Below are positions 1 to 7,518 of a stretch of 64,000 nucleotides of DNA, piece by piece; positions within the stretch are counted from its first letter, which is position 1; each line of letters begins with the position of its first letter. The DNA is from Pseudomonas libanensis (GTDB lineage Bacteria > Pseudomonadota > Gammaproteobacteria > Pseudomonadales > Pseudomonadaceae): contig NZ_JYLH01000001.1 in NCBI RefSeq assembly GCF_001439685.1, positions 62,001 through 126,000 on the forward strand, written 5' to 3'. Both the position numbers and the translations under genes were made by a program. The notes beneath the pieces were generated by a model, which ran no database searches, had not been told where the DNA came from, and worked only from the letters and a program-made list of their open reading frames with translations.

Positions 1-1925
1 GCCTGGGCGCCGGCGCGCAAATTGTCATAGCGATCATTGTTACCTACTTCACGATGGGGGCAGCCAGCGGCGCAATCGCCGCCGCTGGGACTGGTACCTC
101 GATGGCTGGGGCGACGGCTGCTGCCACAGCCACATCTGCCGCAGGCTGGGCCAATGCTGCGGGCAGCGTTGTGCTTGCCGGTATGGCGAGCAATGGTGCT
201 ATCAGCACGATCAATAACCGTGGCAATTTAGGCGCGGTGGTCAAGGACGTAACCTCCAGCGATGCGATGCGGGGCTATGTTGTCTCGGGTGTTACCGCGG
301 GGCTGACCGCAGGGTTCTATGACGATTGGACCAGCACGCAGACAGGCACTACTACTGCGCTGCCTAACTCGGGCGCAGTGACATCTGCGAGCCCATTGAG
401 TACCTGGCAAGGTGTTGGTCAATTTACTGCGAACCAGGTTCTGCAAAACGGCACATCGGCCATCCTGACTAAAGCGCTGGGAGGAGAAGCCAGCCTCGGG
501 GATGCATTGCAAAGCAGCCTTGCCAATGCATTTGCTGCCTATGGTTTCAACATGATTGGTGACGTCTCCAAGAATCGGTTCGCCGACGGCGGTATCACCA
601 AGATTGGGCTGCATGCGTTGATGGGCGGGCTGGCAGCTGAAGCCGCTGGCGGCGATTTCCGTACTGGTGCGTTGGCAGCAGGTGTGAACGAAGCCCTGGT
701 AGACAGCCTCGCCAAACAGTACGCCAGCATGCCGGAGGATAAGAGAAAGAGCTTGCTGGTGATGAGCTCGCAGTTGATTGGTGTGCTTGCGGCGTCGGTG
801 GACAGTGATGCTGACGGTGAGAGTTTGCAGACCGGAGCATGGGTGGCGGGCAACGCTACTCAGTACAACTGGCTATTGCATGGGGAGATAGAAGCGGCGG
901 ACAAAGCGCGTGAAGGATGTAATGCACGTGGGGGAGATGTCGCCGGTTGTAAGCGAAGTATCACGCAAGCGATGGACAGTCTTGATAAAGCTCGAGATAT
1001 GGAGCGAGCTGATCAGATTCGTCAGGTGGATTTAGCCAACTATCAAGAAGGAATGACGCCTGGAGAGTACAAGGATGCCTTGGATTCTTATTGGAATGGA
1101 ATCGATAGAAGCGAGCTAGTCTGGACTGGCTATGAACCCGCTCACGAGTTGGGATATATCGCCGGCGAGATGGGATCTGGGTTTGTTGATAGGGCTGTAG
1201 ATTGGCCAGGTAAGGTCTATGACACGATCACTCATCTGACAGACATCCCGGCAAATCTACTTCAGGCTGGTAAGGATGGTGTCAATTGGATCAATAGCCC
1301 CATACCAGCACAGAGCCTCGAGCGGGCCGGCGACGAGCTGATTTTTGCAACCCCGGATAAGCTTGGCGGAATTGTGTTTGATGCAGCTACGGGGGCAATT
1401 ACCGCGGGCGTGGGCGGCAAGGCAGTTGAGTGGATTGGAGGGCGTTGGACTCTACGTAGTAGCGCAAATACACTGCCAAGCAAGCCTATTGAATTTTCGG
1501 GTGGTACACCGACACTAGAAGGGACTTCTTTCAGTCCAGATATCGTTAACCTCAGAAGTTCGGAGTTTTACGCTCTATATGGAGATAATCCACTAAGAGG
1601 TACAAAAACAAATCTACAAGCGCGTCAATGGTATTTGAATAAGGATTCGAAAATTCTAGATCGTGTCGATAAAAGTGCACCCTTAGAAGCTCAAGCTAAA
1701 CAAGCTTTTGATATGAGAAATGAAAATAGAGCTCAAGCTAGAGAGTTTATGTCAGATAGGGTAAGTGCAGATCGCTTGATTGGAGAGGAACCTAATATGA
1801 CATGGTCCGAAATGATCGACTACAGAAAATCCCAGGGCTTGTCAGGTGATGATATTTATAAAGCTATTTTAGACAGTTCTCAAAGAACTAGAGCGGAAGT
1901 TAATAAGCGTCTTGGAGTTGACTGA
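1..1925 (+). CDS. CdiA-type contact-dependent inhibition toxin, C-terminal part (5' end outside window)
   Basis: The frame is open from the left edge (first full codon at base 3), so this is the 3' end of a much larger gene. About the first 250 residues are Ala/Gly-rich with YVVSGVTAGLTAG and AAGVNEALVDSL, typical of the DUF637/pre-toxin region of CdiA/filamentous haemagglutinin exoproteins. No VENN motif is visible. Base composition turns AT-rich from about base 1490 (the last ~140 residues), as expected for an exchangeable toxin module. That tail (RSWYL-like QARQWYLNKD, then ILDSSQRTRAEVN) resembles a C-terminal domain I have seen in other polymorphic toxins; I cannot assign its activity. 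Known family role: toxin delivered to neighbouring cells by a CdiB partner. Its cognate immunity gene follows with no gap. Confidence 0.85.
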   Translation, partial: LGAGAQIVIAIIVTYFTMGAASGAIAAAGTGTSMAGATAAATATSAAGWANAAGSVVLAGMASNGAISTINNRGNLGAVVKDVTSSDAMRGYVVSGVTAGLTAGFYDDWTSTQTGTTTALPNSGAVTSASPLSTWQGVGQFTANQVLQNGTSAILTKALGGEASLGDALQSSLANAFAAYGFNMIGDVSKNRFADGGITKIGLHALMGGLAAEAAGGDFRTGALAAGVNEALVDSLAKQYASMPEDKRKSLLVMSSQLIGVLAASVDSDADGESLQTGAWVAGNATQYNWLLHGEIEAADKAREGCNARGGDVAGCKRSITQAMDSLDKARDMERADQIRQVDLANYQEGMTPGEYKDALDSYWNGIDRSELVWTGYEPAHELGYIAGEMGSGFVDRAVDWPGKVYDTITHLTDIPANLLQAGKDGVNWINSPIPAQSLERAGDELIFATPDKLGGIVFDAATGAITAGVGGKAVEWIGGRWTLRSSANTLPSKPIEFSGGTPTLEGTSFSPDIVNLRSSEFYALYGDNPLRGTKTNLQARQWYLNKDSKILDRVDKSAPLEAQAKQAFDMRNENRAQAREFMSDRVSADRLIGEEPNMTWSEMIDYRKSQGLSGDDIYKAILDSSQRTRAEVNKRLGVD

Positions 1926-2237
1926 ATGGATGAGTCGTTGCCAATTATAACTAAAAGAGTTAACTCTGATGGGAGAGTCGAGTGTCATTTAGGCTTTTCT
2001 TCTGATTGGGATGGTTTTGACTCGATTGTAAAATATTTAAAAAAATATTGGCAGGCGAGCCCAGTTCAAATCGCTGATAATATTTATTCTCGACGTTGGG
2101 TGTTGATATGTAATGGGATTATGTTAACTGTTTATCACGACAGTCAGATAGGGAATTATTTGATTGTGGAAAATGGTGAAGATAAGGATAATTTGCTCGG
2201 TCAGATCGAGGCGGATCTGATTGAGCGGCTCCGTTGA
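1926..2237 (+). CDS. Putative cognate immunity protein (CdiI-like)
   Basis: This 103-residue acidic cytoplasmic protein has its ATG directly after the toxin stop codon (TGA then ATG, no spacer), the standard place for an immunity gene in a CDI locus. It has no signal peptide or membrane segment. It contains GFSSDWDGFDSIVKYLKKYW near residue 25 and a predicted alpha/beta layout. I do not recognise a named immunity family. Its role in neutralising the upstream toxin is inferred from position and size. Codon use is AT-rich like the toxin tail, consistent with both having moved as a module. Confidence 0.75.
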   Translation: MDESLPIITKRVNSDGRVECHLGFSSDWDGFDSIVKYLKKYWQASPVQIADNIYSRRWVLICNGIMLTVYHDSQIGNYLIVENGEDKDNLLGQIEADLIERLR

Positions 2238-2280
2238 TTGCTAGTCAGTAATTTTCTGCTTTTCTCTCTCCATAGGGAAA

Positions 2281-2842
2281 GAGGAATAGAGGTCAGACCA
2301 CGTTTTTGCGTTTTTTAGAGTTCAGCAGAGTTGCTCTTTAAAAATATGATTTATTTTTTGTAATTATTCTATTTGGTTGGCCTGTTGATGGGCGGCTAAG
2401 CTGTAAACTCTTATCCAGTTAGGGGGTTATATGGCTCGCCGTCCTAGGGTTTTACTGCCGGGTATCCCGTTGCATATTATACAGCGGGGAAACAATCGGT
2501 CTGCGTGTTTTTATTCAGATGAAGACTACATTTTTTACATTGATACATTAGCTGTGCTTGCTCAATTGTATGGCTGTAAAATTCACGCATTGTGCTTGAT
2601 AACAAATCACGTTCATTTGTTGTTGACTCCCACCTGCTGCGCAGGGGCTGGCCAACTTATGCAGGGGCTGGGGCAGCGCTATGTTCAATATGTCAATCGA
2701 ACATATCAACGAACGGGCACATTGTGGGAAGGCCGTTTCCGCTCCTGTTTGGTTCAACAAGAAAACTATGTTTTAGCTTGCTATCGATATATCGGAATGA
2801 ATCCGGTCAGAGGGGAATAGGGGTCAGACCACGTTTTTTGCG
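2281..2842 (+). mobile_element. Degenerate RAYT element, copy A
   Basis: It starts with an end sequence of the form GGAATAGAGGTCAGACCACG and about 130 bp of leader nearly identical to bases 3838-3982 of the intact copy. The transposase gene follows, truncated. A second, direct-oriented end sequence (GGAATAGGGGTCAGACCACG, 2815-2835) has replaced the 3' part of the gene. Immediately afterwards a short piece matching the transposase 3' end (GCGTCCGAGATCGCGG, 2840-2855) survives. The picture is an internal deletion or one-ended insertion within a once complete element. Confidence 0.7.
2431..2820 (+). pseudogene. REP-associated tyrosine transposase (RAYT), truncated copy
   Basis: The first ~126 codons are almost identical to the intact transposase at 3983-4672: same start (MARRPRVLLPGIPLHIIQRG), the HUH motif NHVHLLL and the region YVLACYRYI. 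The frame then runs into an inserted element end and stops after NPVRGE, so about 100 C-terminal residues are lost. Substitutions versus the intact copy include LMTNHVH to LITNHVH and YIEMN to YIGMN. The catalytic Tyr region is still there, but with the C-terminus lost it is probably inactive. A good Shine-Dalgarno (AGGGGG) precedes the ATG. Confidence 0.85.
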
Positions 2843-2874
2843 TCCGAGATCGCGGAAATATTAGGTGTGGAATA

Positions 2875-3008
2875 GTGTGGAATAGGGGGCAGACCACATT
2901 TTTGCGTTTTGTAGAGTTCAGCAGAGTTGCTCTTTAAAAATATGACTTATTTTTTGTAATTATTCTATTTGGTTGGCCAAGAATAGTGGTCTGACCCCTA
3001 TTTTTCCT
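2875..3008 (+). mobile_element. Internally deleted RAYT-element derivative (about 130 bp)
   Basis: This stretch has the left end (AATAGGGGGCAGACCAC) and the ~100 bp leader of the RAYT element. It then jumps at GGTTGGCC directly to the right end (GTGGTCTGACCCCTATTTTTCC), with no transposase gene. Left and right ends are inverted repeats of each other. It is therefore a non-autonomous derivative that the intact transposase 1 kb away could in principle mobilise. That last point is inference. Confidence 0.7.
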
Positions 3009-3067
3009 TAATAAAAGGCTGCGTTCCTTCTCAATATGTTAAGTCTGTAAAGAAATAGGTGACACGA

Positions 3068-3700
3068 ATGAAAAAAGACATAGAGGATTTGCTCTATTCT
3101 GTTCCTCCAAATGCAGATTATGCGGTTGATGCTACGGATATAGATGCGGAGGATATCCCGCGTAGCAGAGTACAAGGTGTCATTGAGCTATTGGGGCACT
3201 CTGAGGAGAGCATTAGATTTGCCGCAGCGAGGTTGTTGACTAGCTGGGGGTATAGAGAGGGATTATCTTATTTGTCCAATGCTTTATGCCGTGCGGATGA
3301 AATTGGAGAACTCGAAGTTCATAGGTTGTATGGTTACGACGAAACATTCAAGTTGGCATTGGCTGCGCTGGTTGGATATTTCACGCGTTCCTCTGATAGA
3401 GGACATGGCGAGGAAGCAAGGGGTGAGATTTTTGAGCCAATTAAGAAAATAATTCAATTATCAAATAGTCGACCTTTTGAGATTTCCGGATTTTTTTGGT
3501 TGGTTGAGGATAAAAAATTTTATGAGTATATTCCAGAGCTACGTGAGCACCTCATCTTTGTGATTGAGTCACCTGATCTTCATAGGTGGAAAATTTACGA
3601 TGTTTTGAGGCTTTTATTGAGGGTTGATAATGCTTTTGCCAGTAATTTTTTAGAAAAAATGAATAAGCAGCTAGATGATTTTAAACTGGGCGGCAAATAA
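3068..3700 (+). CDS. Orphan immunity-like protein, predicted helical (HEAT-like)
   Basis: This 210-residue soluble protein is rich in predicted alpha-helix. Pairs of helices such as RVQGVIELLGHSEESIRFAA and a following AARLLTSWGYREG resemble HEAT-like repeats found in polymorphic-toxin immunity proteins. It has no signal peptide. The ATG at 3068 is preferred over the GTG at 3059 because AGGTGA lies at a suitable distance. The gene is AT-rich and lies between RAYT-element remnants downstream of a CDI module, typical of displaced immunity genes kept without their toxin. Function is inferred from context; no family name is claimed. Confidence 0.6.
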   Translation: MKKDIEDLLYSVPPNADYAVDATDIDAEDIPRSRVQGVIELLGHSEESIRFAAARLLTSWGYREGLSYLSNALCRADEIGELEVHRLYGYDETFKLALAALVGYFTRSSDRGHGEEARGEIFEPIKKIIQLSNSRPFEISGFFWLVEDKKFYEYIPELREHLIFVIESPDLHRWKIYDVLRLLLRVDNAFASNFLEKMNKQLDDFKLGGK

Positions 3701-3715
3701 GTTTCTCTTCTGCGA

Positions 3716-3781
3716 GAAAAAGGGACAGATTTATTTAAATTAGAGTTTAAAGACCTATTAAATAAATCTGTCCCCTTTTGT
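3716..3781. repeat. MITE-like palindrome, copy 1
   Basis: About 65 bp with terminal inverted repeats: AAAAGGGACAGATTTATTTA on the left and TAAATAAATCTGTCCCCTTTT on the right, around a short AT-rich centre. The same unit recurs at 5104, 5646 and 6130, each time in the gap between small immunity-like genes. It could form a long hairpin, and the T-tract side could also act as a terminator for the gene before it. Confidence 0.8.
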
Positions 3782-3825
3782 TGCTGATCCTCTTTTTTGC
3801 CGGTTTTATCAAGAGGGAATAGGGG

Positions 3826-4709
3826 GCAGACCAGGGAATAGGGGTCAGACCACGTTTTTGCATTTTTTAGAGTTCAGCAGAGTTGCTCTTTAAAAATATG
3901 ATTTATTTTTTGTAATTATTCTATTTAGTTGGCCTGTTGATGGGCGGCTAAGCTGTAAACTCTTATCCAGTTAGGAGGTTATATGGCTCGCCGTCCTAGG
4001 GTTTTACTGCCGGGTATCCCGTTGCATATAATACAGCGGGGAAACAATCAGTCTGCGTGTTTTTATTCAGATGAAGACTACATTTTTTACATTGATACAT
4101 TAGCCGTGCTTGCTCAATTTTATGGCTGTAAAATTCACGCATTGTGCTTGATGACAAATCACGTTCATTTGTTGTTGACTCCCACCTGCTGCGCAGGGGC
4201 TGGCCTACTTATGCAGGGGCTGGGGCAGCGCTATGTTCAATATGTCAATCGAACATATCAACGAACGGGCACATTGTGGGAAGGCCGTTTCCGCTCCTGT
4301 TTGGTTCAACAAGAAAACTATGTTTTAGCTTGTTATCGATATATCGAAATGAATCCGGTCAGAGCGGGCATGGTTGCTCATCCGGGCGACTATCGCTGGA
4401 CCAGCTATAGGGCAAACGCACAGGGCGAGCTATCAGACTTTATAAGTCCGCATGCGGTTTATCGAGAGTTAGGTAGCGGCACCGCGCAACGAGCCGAAGC
4501 TTACCGATCTGTATTCAAGGATCGGCTTTCATCTGGATTGATAGAACAAATTCGATCTTCTACAAACGGTAATTACGTTTTGGGCGATCAGAAGTTTGCG
4601 TCCGAGATCGCGGAGATATTAGGTAAAAGAGTTTCACCGGGTGCGTCAGGACGCCCGAAAAGTGTGAGTTAAAAGAATAGAAGAGTAGTGGTCTGACCCC
4701 TATTTTTCC
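3826..4709 (+). mobile_element. Complete RAYT element, copy B
   Basis: The element runs from GGGAATAGGGGTCAGACCAC on the left to its inverted complement GTGGTCTGACCCCTATTTTTCCC on the right (4686-4709) and encloses a full-length transposase. A second partial left end (GGGAATAGGGGGCAGACCA, 3816-3834) abuts it, showing repeated insertion at the same place. The ~130 bp leader between left end and start codon is conserved with copy A and the deleted derivative. Confidence 0.8.
3983..4672 (+). CDS. REP-associated tyrosine transposase (RAYT, IS200-like Y1)
   Basis: This 229-residue protein is full-length for the family. The N-terminal IPLHIIQRGNNQ strand, the HUH metal-binding motif NHVHLLL near residue 60 and the YVLACYRYIEMNPVRAGMV segment that carries the catalytic tyrosine are all present. 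The C-terminus is basic with a helix-turn-helix-like segment. These enzymes cut and join single-stranded DNA at palindromic ends. The GGTCAGACCAC inverted ends flanking the gene are the likely substrate. The ATG has a Shine-Dalgarno (TTAGGAGG). It is the only intact copy in the window, so it is probably the source for the other ends nearby. Confidence 0.9.
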   Translation: MARRPRVLLPGIPLHIIQRGNNQSACFYSDEDYIFYIDTLAVLAQFYGCKIHALCLMTNHVHLLLTPTCCAGAGLLMQGLGQRYVQYVNRTYQRTGTLWEGRFRSCLVQQENYVLACYRYIEMNPVRAGMVAHPGDYRWTSYRANAQGELSDFISPHAVYRELGSGTAQRAEAYRSVFKDRLSSGLIEQIRSSTNGNYVLGDQKFASEIAEILGKRVSPGASGRPKSVS

Positions 4710-4710
4710 C

Positions 4711-5048
4711 TTCGAAGCGGCCAATATTGAGCACTCCCATCTACCTAAAAAAAGCAATGGATTACCTTTTCCGCTTACCCAAGAGCTTGTAGATATATCA
4801 AATAATCCTGGGCGCTGGGTTTTGAGGAAAGGTTATATAGAGGCGGTTGGTGCGCCACAGTGGGTTAGTAAGTCTTTGCTTAAAACATTAGGCGTGGACG
4901 AAAAAGAGTTGATGAGTGTCGACTTTTTTTCGTAGAAGATTTGGGTGATGTTTTGAAGATTGTTGCTTGCGAGCAGTGTTTTACAGCTGATGTAGGAATC
5001 CAGGCTGAAAAGCAAGTCATGCTGAGAAAAATTTTATTTAAAGTGTGA
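4711..5048 (+). pseudogene. Orphan C-terminal coding remnant with a homopolymer frameshift
   Basis: An open frame without a start begins right after the RAYT right end (residues such as GLPFPLTQELVDISNNPGRW). It stops at 4935 just after a run of seven T. With one extra T the frame continues for a further 38 codons (VEDLGDVLKIVACEQC onward) to a TGA at 5046-5048. It is therefore most simply the 3' end of one gene, cut by the RAYT element and carrying a 1-nt deletion. I do not recognise the family. By neighbourhood it may be a displaced toxin or immunity fragment. Confidence 0.55.
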
Positions 5049-5103
5049 AGTCTAGAACCGTGCAATGAAAGCGAGCTGAATAAGGGGCTGAGAGGAAGTA
5101 AAC

Positions 5104-5172
5104 GGAGAAAAGGGACAGATTTATTTAAATTAAAGTTGAGAAACCTATTAAGTAATTCTGTCTCCTTTTGTT
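5104..5172. repeat. MITE-like palindrome, copy 2 (diverged)
   Basis: Same unit as at 3716: AAAAGGGACAGATTTATTTA on the left, but the right arm is worn (AAGTAATTCTGTCTCCTTTT). It lies between the coding remnant and the next immunity-like gene. Confidence 0.7.
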
Positions 5173-5197
5173 GTGTTTAATTACATAGGGGCGATTT

Positions 5198-5641
5198 GTG
5201 TCGGACAAACAAGTATATGAGCTAACGATTGATGATCTTGATAGCTATAGCGTTTGGTTTTTTCCGATGGACGACACCGTGGAGGATGAATCAACTGTAC
5301 GCCCCCTCGCCGAACAGGAAGCGTGCTCAGATTTTCAGATTATCGTTCGAACTGATTTTTTTGGTGAAAGTGGCGCTGTGTATCGCGGTTATTTATATTG
5401 GGACTCCAATGCCGCAATTGAATACGTAAAGCCTGTTGTATTGTCTGATAAGGGAGACTCCGTAAGTTTTTGGAGCGGTATAGTAACTCCATCGTGGAAA
5501 AGTTCGGAGTTTGCCGGTTCGATTAGATCCGAGCTGCCTATTTCTTATGCCTCAGAACCGGTTTTCGGTCTTCCTTCCATTTGCGGAAAGCTCGAGGGGC
5601 TTTATTATCTTTCTGATGATCAGGTGTGCTGCGTTAAATGA
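5198..5641 (+). CDS. Orphan immunity-like protein, unrecognised family
   Basis: 147 residues, acidic, no signal peptide or membrane span; predicted mostly beta with aromatic-rich strands (YSVWFFPMDD, GYLYWDSN, SVSFWSG). The start is GTG at 5198 behind AGGGGCGA. It is bracketed by two copies of the MITE-like palindrome, like its neighbours. Size, composition and location downstream of a CDI module suggest an orphan immunity gene, but no family-level motif supports this directly. Confidence 0.6.
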   Translation: MSDKQVYELTIDDLDSYSVWFFPMDDTVEDESTVRPLAEQEACSDFQIIVRTDFFGESGAVYRGYLYWDSNAAIEYVKPVVLSDKGDSVSFWSGIVTPSWKSSEFAGSIRSELPISYASEPVFGLPSICGKLEGLYYLSDDQVCCVK

Positions 5642-5645
5642 CGCG

Positions 5646-5714
5646 AGAAAGGGGACAGATTTATTTAAATTAGAGTTGAAAAGCATATTAAATAAATCTG
5701 TCCCCTTTTGTTAT
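5646..5714. repeat. MITE-like palindrome, copy 3
   Basis: A near-perfect inverted repeat: GGGGACAGATTTATTTAAAT on the left and TTAAATAAATCTGTCCCC on the right, followed by TTTTG. It is the best preserved copy and sits immediately after the preceding stop codon. Confidence 0.8.
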
Positions 5715-5732
5715 AAAAAGTAGGGGGTAAAG

Positions 5733-6125
5733 GTGGACATTAAAACTTTTTTGAAGAGTAAAAAAGAAGAGCATTTACTTGATGGCTTGGCTGCTGTAGA
5801 TGATGTCAGTATTAATGCAATAAGGTTAGGGCAGAAAAATGCTCCTGATGATTACTTAGAGTTTTTGCAGGAGTTCGGAGGTGGGGAGATTGAAACAACC
5901 GGATTCATGCTTTATAACGGCTTCCTAGAAGCAAGTGATATTTTTGATGATGAGGCTGCGGTGCAATTCGAAGGTGTTATGTTTTTTGGCGATGATATGC
6001 AGGGACGCTGTGTCGGTTTTGATAAAAATGATGAATGGGCTGTAGTGGAAATAGACGCTGCAGATATGAGTGTTAAGAAGTTGTGTGAAACATTTTCTCT
6101 GTTTGTTTATAGTTTGTTGGGGTAG
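5733..6125 (+). CDS. SMI1/KNR4 (SUKH) family immunity protein
   Basis: 130 residues with the SUKH layout: an N-terminal helix, then APDDYLEFLQEFGGGEIETTGFML in two parts (the P-x-x-Y/F-x-x-F-x-x-x-N/G-GG-type signature around residues 38-50), an acidic strand pair and WAVVEIDA. SUKH proteins are a well-known immunity superfamily of bacterial toxin systems. The GTG start at 5733 has GGGGG upstream. No matching toxin is adjacent, so it is an orphan. It lies between two MITE-like palindromes. Confidence 0.8.
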   Translation: MDIKTFLKSKKEEHLLDGLAAVDDVSINAIRLGQKNAPDDYLEFLQEFGGGEIETTGFMLYNGFLEASDIFDDEAAVQFEGVMFFGDDMQGRCVGFDKNDEWAVVEIDAADMSVKKLCETFSLFVYSLLG

Positions 6126-6129
6126 CTCT

Positions 6130-6197
6130 GGGAGAAAAGGAAACAGATTTATTCAAGTTAGAGTTTAAAGGCATATTGAATAAATCTGCCCCCATTA
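6130..6197. repeat. MITE-like palindrome, copy 4 (diverged)
   Basis: AAAAGGAAACAGATTTATTC on the left and GAATAAATCTGCCCCCATTA on the right around the same centre as the other copies. Matching changes in both arms (TTATTC and GAATAA) keep the pairing, which suggests the hairpin itself is retained. Confidence 0.75.
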
Positions 6198-6225
6198 TTC
6201 TCCCTTTATTCAAGAGTCGGGAAGA

Positions 6226-6459
6226 ATGTACGCGCCAAATGATCTTGCTATTGATCTTGAGAAAAAATTTTCCACAGGGTTCGACGTGTGTAGAATTTCT
6301 AAATTTGCGTTTGAAATTTATCAGCGTCATGGATTAGAGTTTACTCCTCCGATGGATCGAATACTTCTCTTGTTGATGGCAATGGAAGAAGGGGAGGAGT
6401 TTGAGCTGACTGAATCAGAGTTCTTGGGTTTGATCTCGGAGCTTAGGACTATGGATTGA
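6226..6459 (+). CDS. Small acidic protein, orphan immunity candidate
   Basis: 77 residues, helical, with an acidic tail (EEGEEFELTESEFLGLISEL). The ATG at 6226 is behind GGGAAGA. Family not recognised. It belongs to the row of small AT-rich genes each separated by a palindrome, and is only weakly supported as a gene by its start and composition. Confidence 0.5.
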   Translation: MYAPNDLAIDLEKKFSTGFDVCRISKFAFEIYQRHGLEFTPPMDRILLLLMAMEEGEEFELTESEFLGLISELRTMD

Positions 6460-6479
6460 CAAAGCTCAAAATTAAAAAG

Positions 6480-6512
6480 GGGCTGAGAAAGTGGCACAGA
6501 TTTATTTGATTC
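6480..6512. repeat. Half copy of the MITE-like end
   Basis: GAAAGTGGCACAGATTTATT matches the left arm of the palindromes at 3716, 5104, 5646 and 6130, but no right arm follows. A decayed or solo end. Confidence 0.5.
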
Positions 6513-6560
6513 CACAGGGTAGTAGAAAATCCAACTAACGGTAGAAGGAAGCTAGTCATA

Positions 6561-7010
6561 ATGACAGAGGAATCAAAAAAAGGATTTTGGCGCTGGGGTT
6601 TTGCACTGTTGTTTGTTGGTATAGCGGCGGTCTTGATAAAACAAGCAACAGAAGAAACGCCTGAGCCTAGCAAACCAACCTTCCTCAGTGACTTGATAAT
6701 CGTCACCGCGCGAACGCACGCGCGTAATTGGAAGGTTGACGAAAATACAGAGCTTGTTCGTATGGAGGCGACTAATAGTCATACTATAACGGTTTATTAT
6801 TCTTTATTGAATTATGATTCTGATGTTTCTAGTTTTGACTTGGAAGCTACCAAATCAGCAGTTGTAAATATTTTTTGTGATCCCGAAAATTTTGAAAAAC
6901 AATCCATTTTTTCGCTGGGCGGTACTTACGTTTATGTTTTTGGTAGCAAAAATGTAAAAGAAATTGGCCGATTTGAATTTAACAAAAAGAATTGTGAAGG
7001 TTCTTTGTAA
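6561..7010 (+). CDS. Membrane-anchored periplasmic protein, unknown function
   Basis: 149 residues. A short basic N-terminus (MTEESKKGFWRW) leads into one membrane segment (FALLFVGIAAVLIKQ, residues ~14-28) and then a soluble domain with two Cys residues (IFCDPENF and KKNCEGSL) that could pair in the periplasm. Family not recognised. As the last gene of the array it may be an envelope-located immunity protein, since CDI immunity proteins against membrane-acting toxins can be membrane-bound. That is inference. Confidence 0.55.
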   Translation: MTEESKKGFWRWGFALLFVGIAAVLIKQATEETPEPSKPTFLSDLIIVTARTHARNWKVDENTELVRMEATNSHTITVYYSLLNYDSDVSSFDLEATKSAVVNIFCDPENFEKQSIFSLGGTYVYVFGSKNVKEIGRFEFNKKNCEGSL

Positions 7011-7086
7011 ACGCTTGGTCATCGAGGCGGAGCAGTGCGAAAGGGCAGGTTTATTTAGCCTTTACCCTCCCCGCACGAGGCCAAAG

Positions 7087-7113
7087 CGGGCGACACAAAG
7101 GCCGCCCGATTTT
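7087..7113. terminator. Possible terminator at the end of the immunity array
   Basis: CGGGCG (7087-7092) pairs with CGCCCG (7103-7108), followed by ATTTT. It lies between the last plus-strand gene and the convergent minus-strand gene. Confidence 0.45.
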
Positions 7114-7116
7114 CAC

Positions 7117-7386
7117 TCAGGACGGATCGGCATTCAGCCTGCGACTGATGACATCCAGCAAATCACACCCATCGCGCAGCGGAATGGCCAGCAAGTGGGC
7201 GAAGTCTGAAAGCACTACGGCATCGCTGCTGAGTTGTTCGCGGAAGGCCAGGTTTTCCAGCAGTTGGGTGACGGCCCGAATGCGGTGCACGGCGGCGTCG
7301 TGAAGGACGTCGAGAGGTGCCTGGGTGTCGATGATCAGGGCTGGGACGGTGCAGTCGTGGCCGGTTAGGGGCATGTATCTATTCAT
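7117..7386 (-). CDS. Small DUF6124/DUF3077-like protein
   Basis: 89 residues, helical. The C-terminal half (ALLENLAF-type repeat: HRIRAVTQLLENLAFREQ, then FAHLLAIPLRDGCDLLDVI) resembles small Pseudomonas proteins annotated as DUF6124/DUF3077, which are often present in several copies and have no known function. The strongest clue is upstream: its start is 57 nt from a structured leader RNA that also precedes another such gene at 24.8 kb. It points against the immunity array and shares the short gap with it. Confidence 0.6.
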   Translation of the reverse strand: MNRYMPLTGHDCTVPALIIDTQAPLDVLHDAAVHRIRAVTQLLENLAFREQLSSDAVVLSDFAHLLAIPLRDGCDLLDVISRRLNADPS

Positions 7387-7442
7387 GGGTACAACCTCGG
7401 TCAGTAAGTGAGGCTGTCACCTGTCGTCGCCAAACGAATGGG

Positions 7443-7516
7443 TGACAGCTGTACGCAGGTTGGCGAACCGGGACCGAGTTCCGGCAGACCCGAAGGTCTC
7501 CCGCGCACAGCTGCCA
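7443..7516 (-). ncRNA. Structured leader RNA, copy 1
   Basis: On the minus strand, three helices can be drawn. The outer helix pairs 7443-7452 with 7507-7516. The middle helix CCGGGA/TTCCGG is at 7468-7473 and 7479-7484. A hairpin AGACC-TTCG-GGTCT at 7486-7499 has a stable UUCG loop. A second copy at 24941-25016 keeps all three helices with paired base changes (see findings). The RNA lies in the presumed 5' leader of the gene that starts at 7386. I cannot name it. Confidence 0.65.
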
Positions 7517-7518
7517 TA

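Noticed and set aside
3716..6197. CRISPR array
   Set aside because: The repeated units are palindromic, 400-1900 bp apart and separated by genes, not by short spacers; no cas gene is present.
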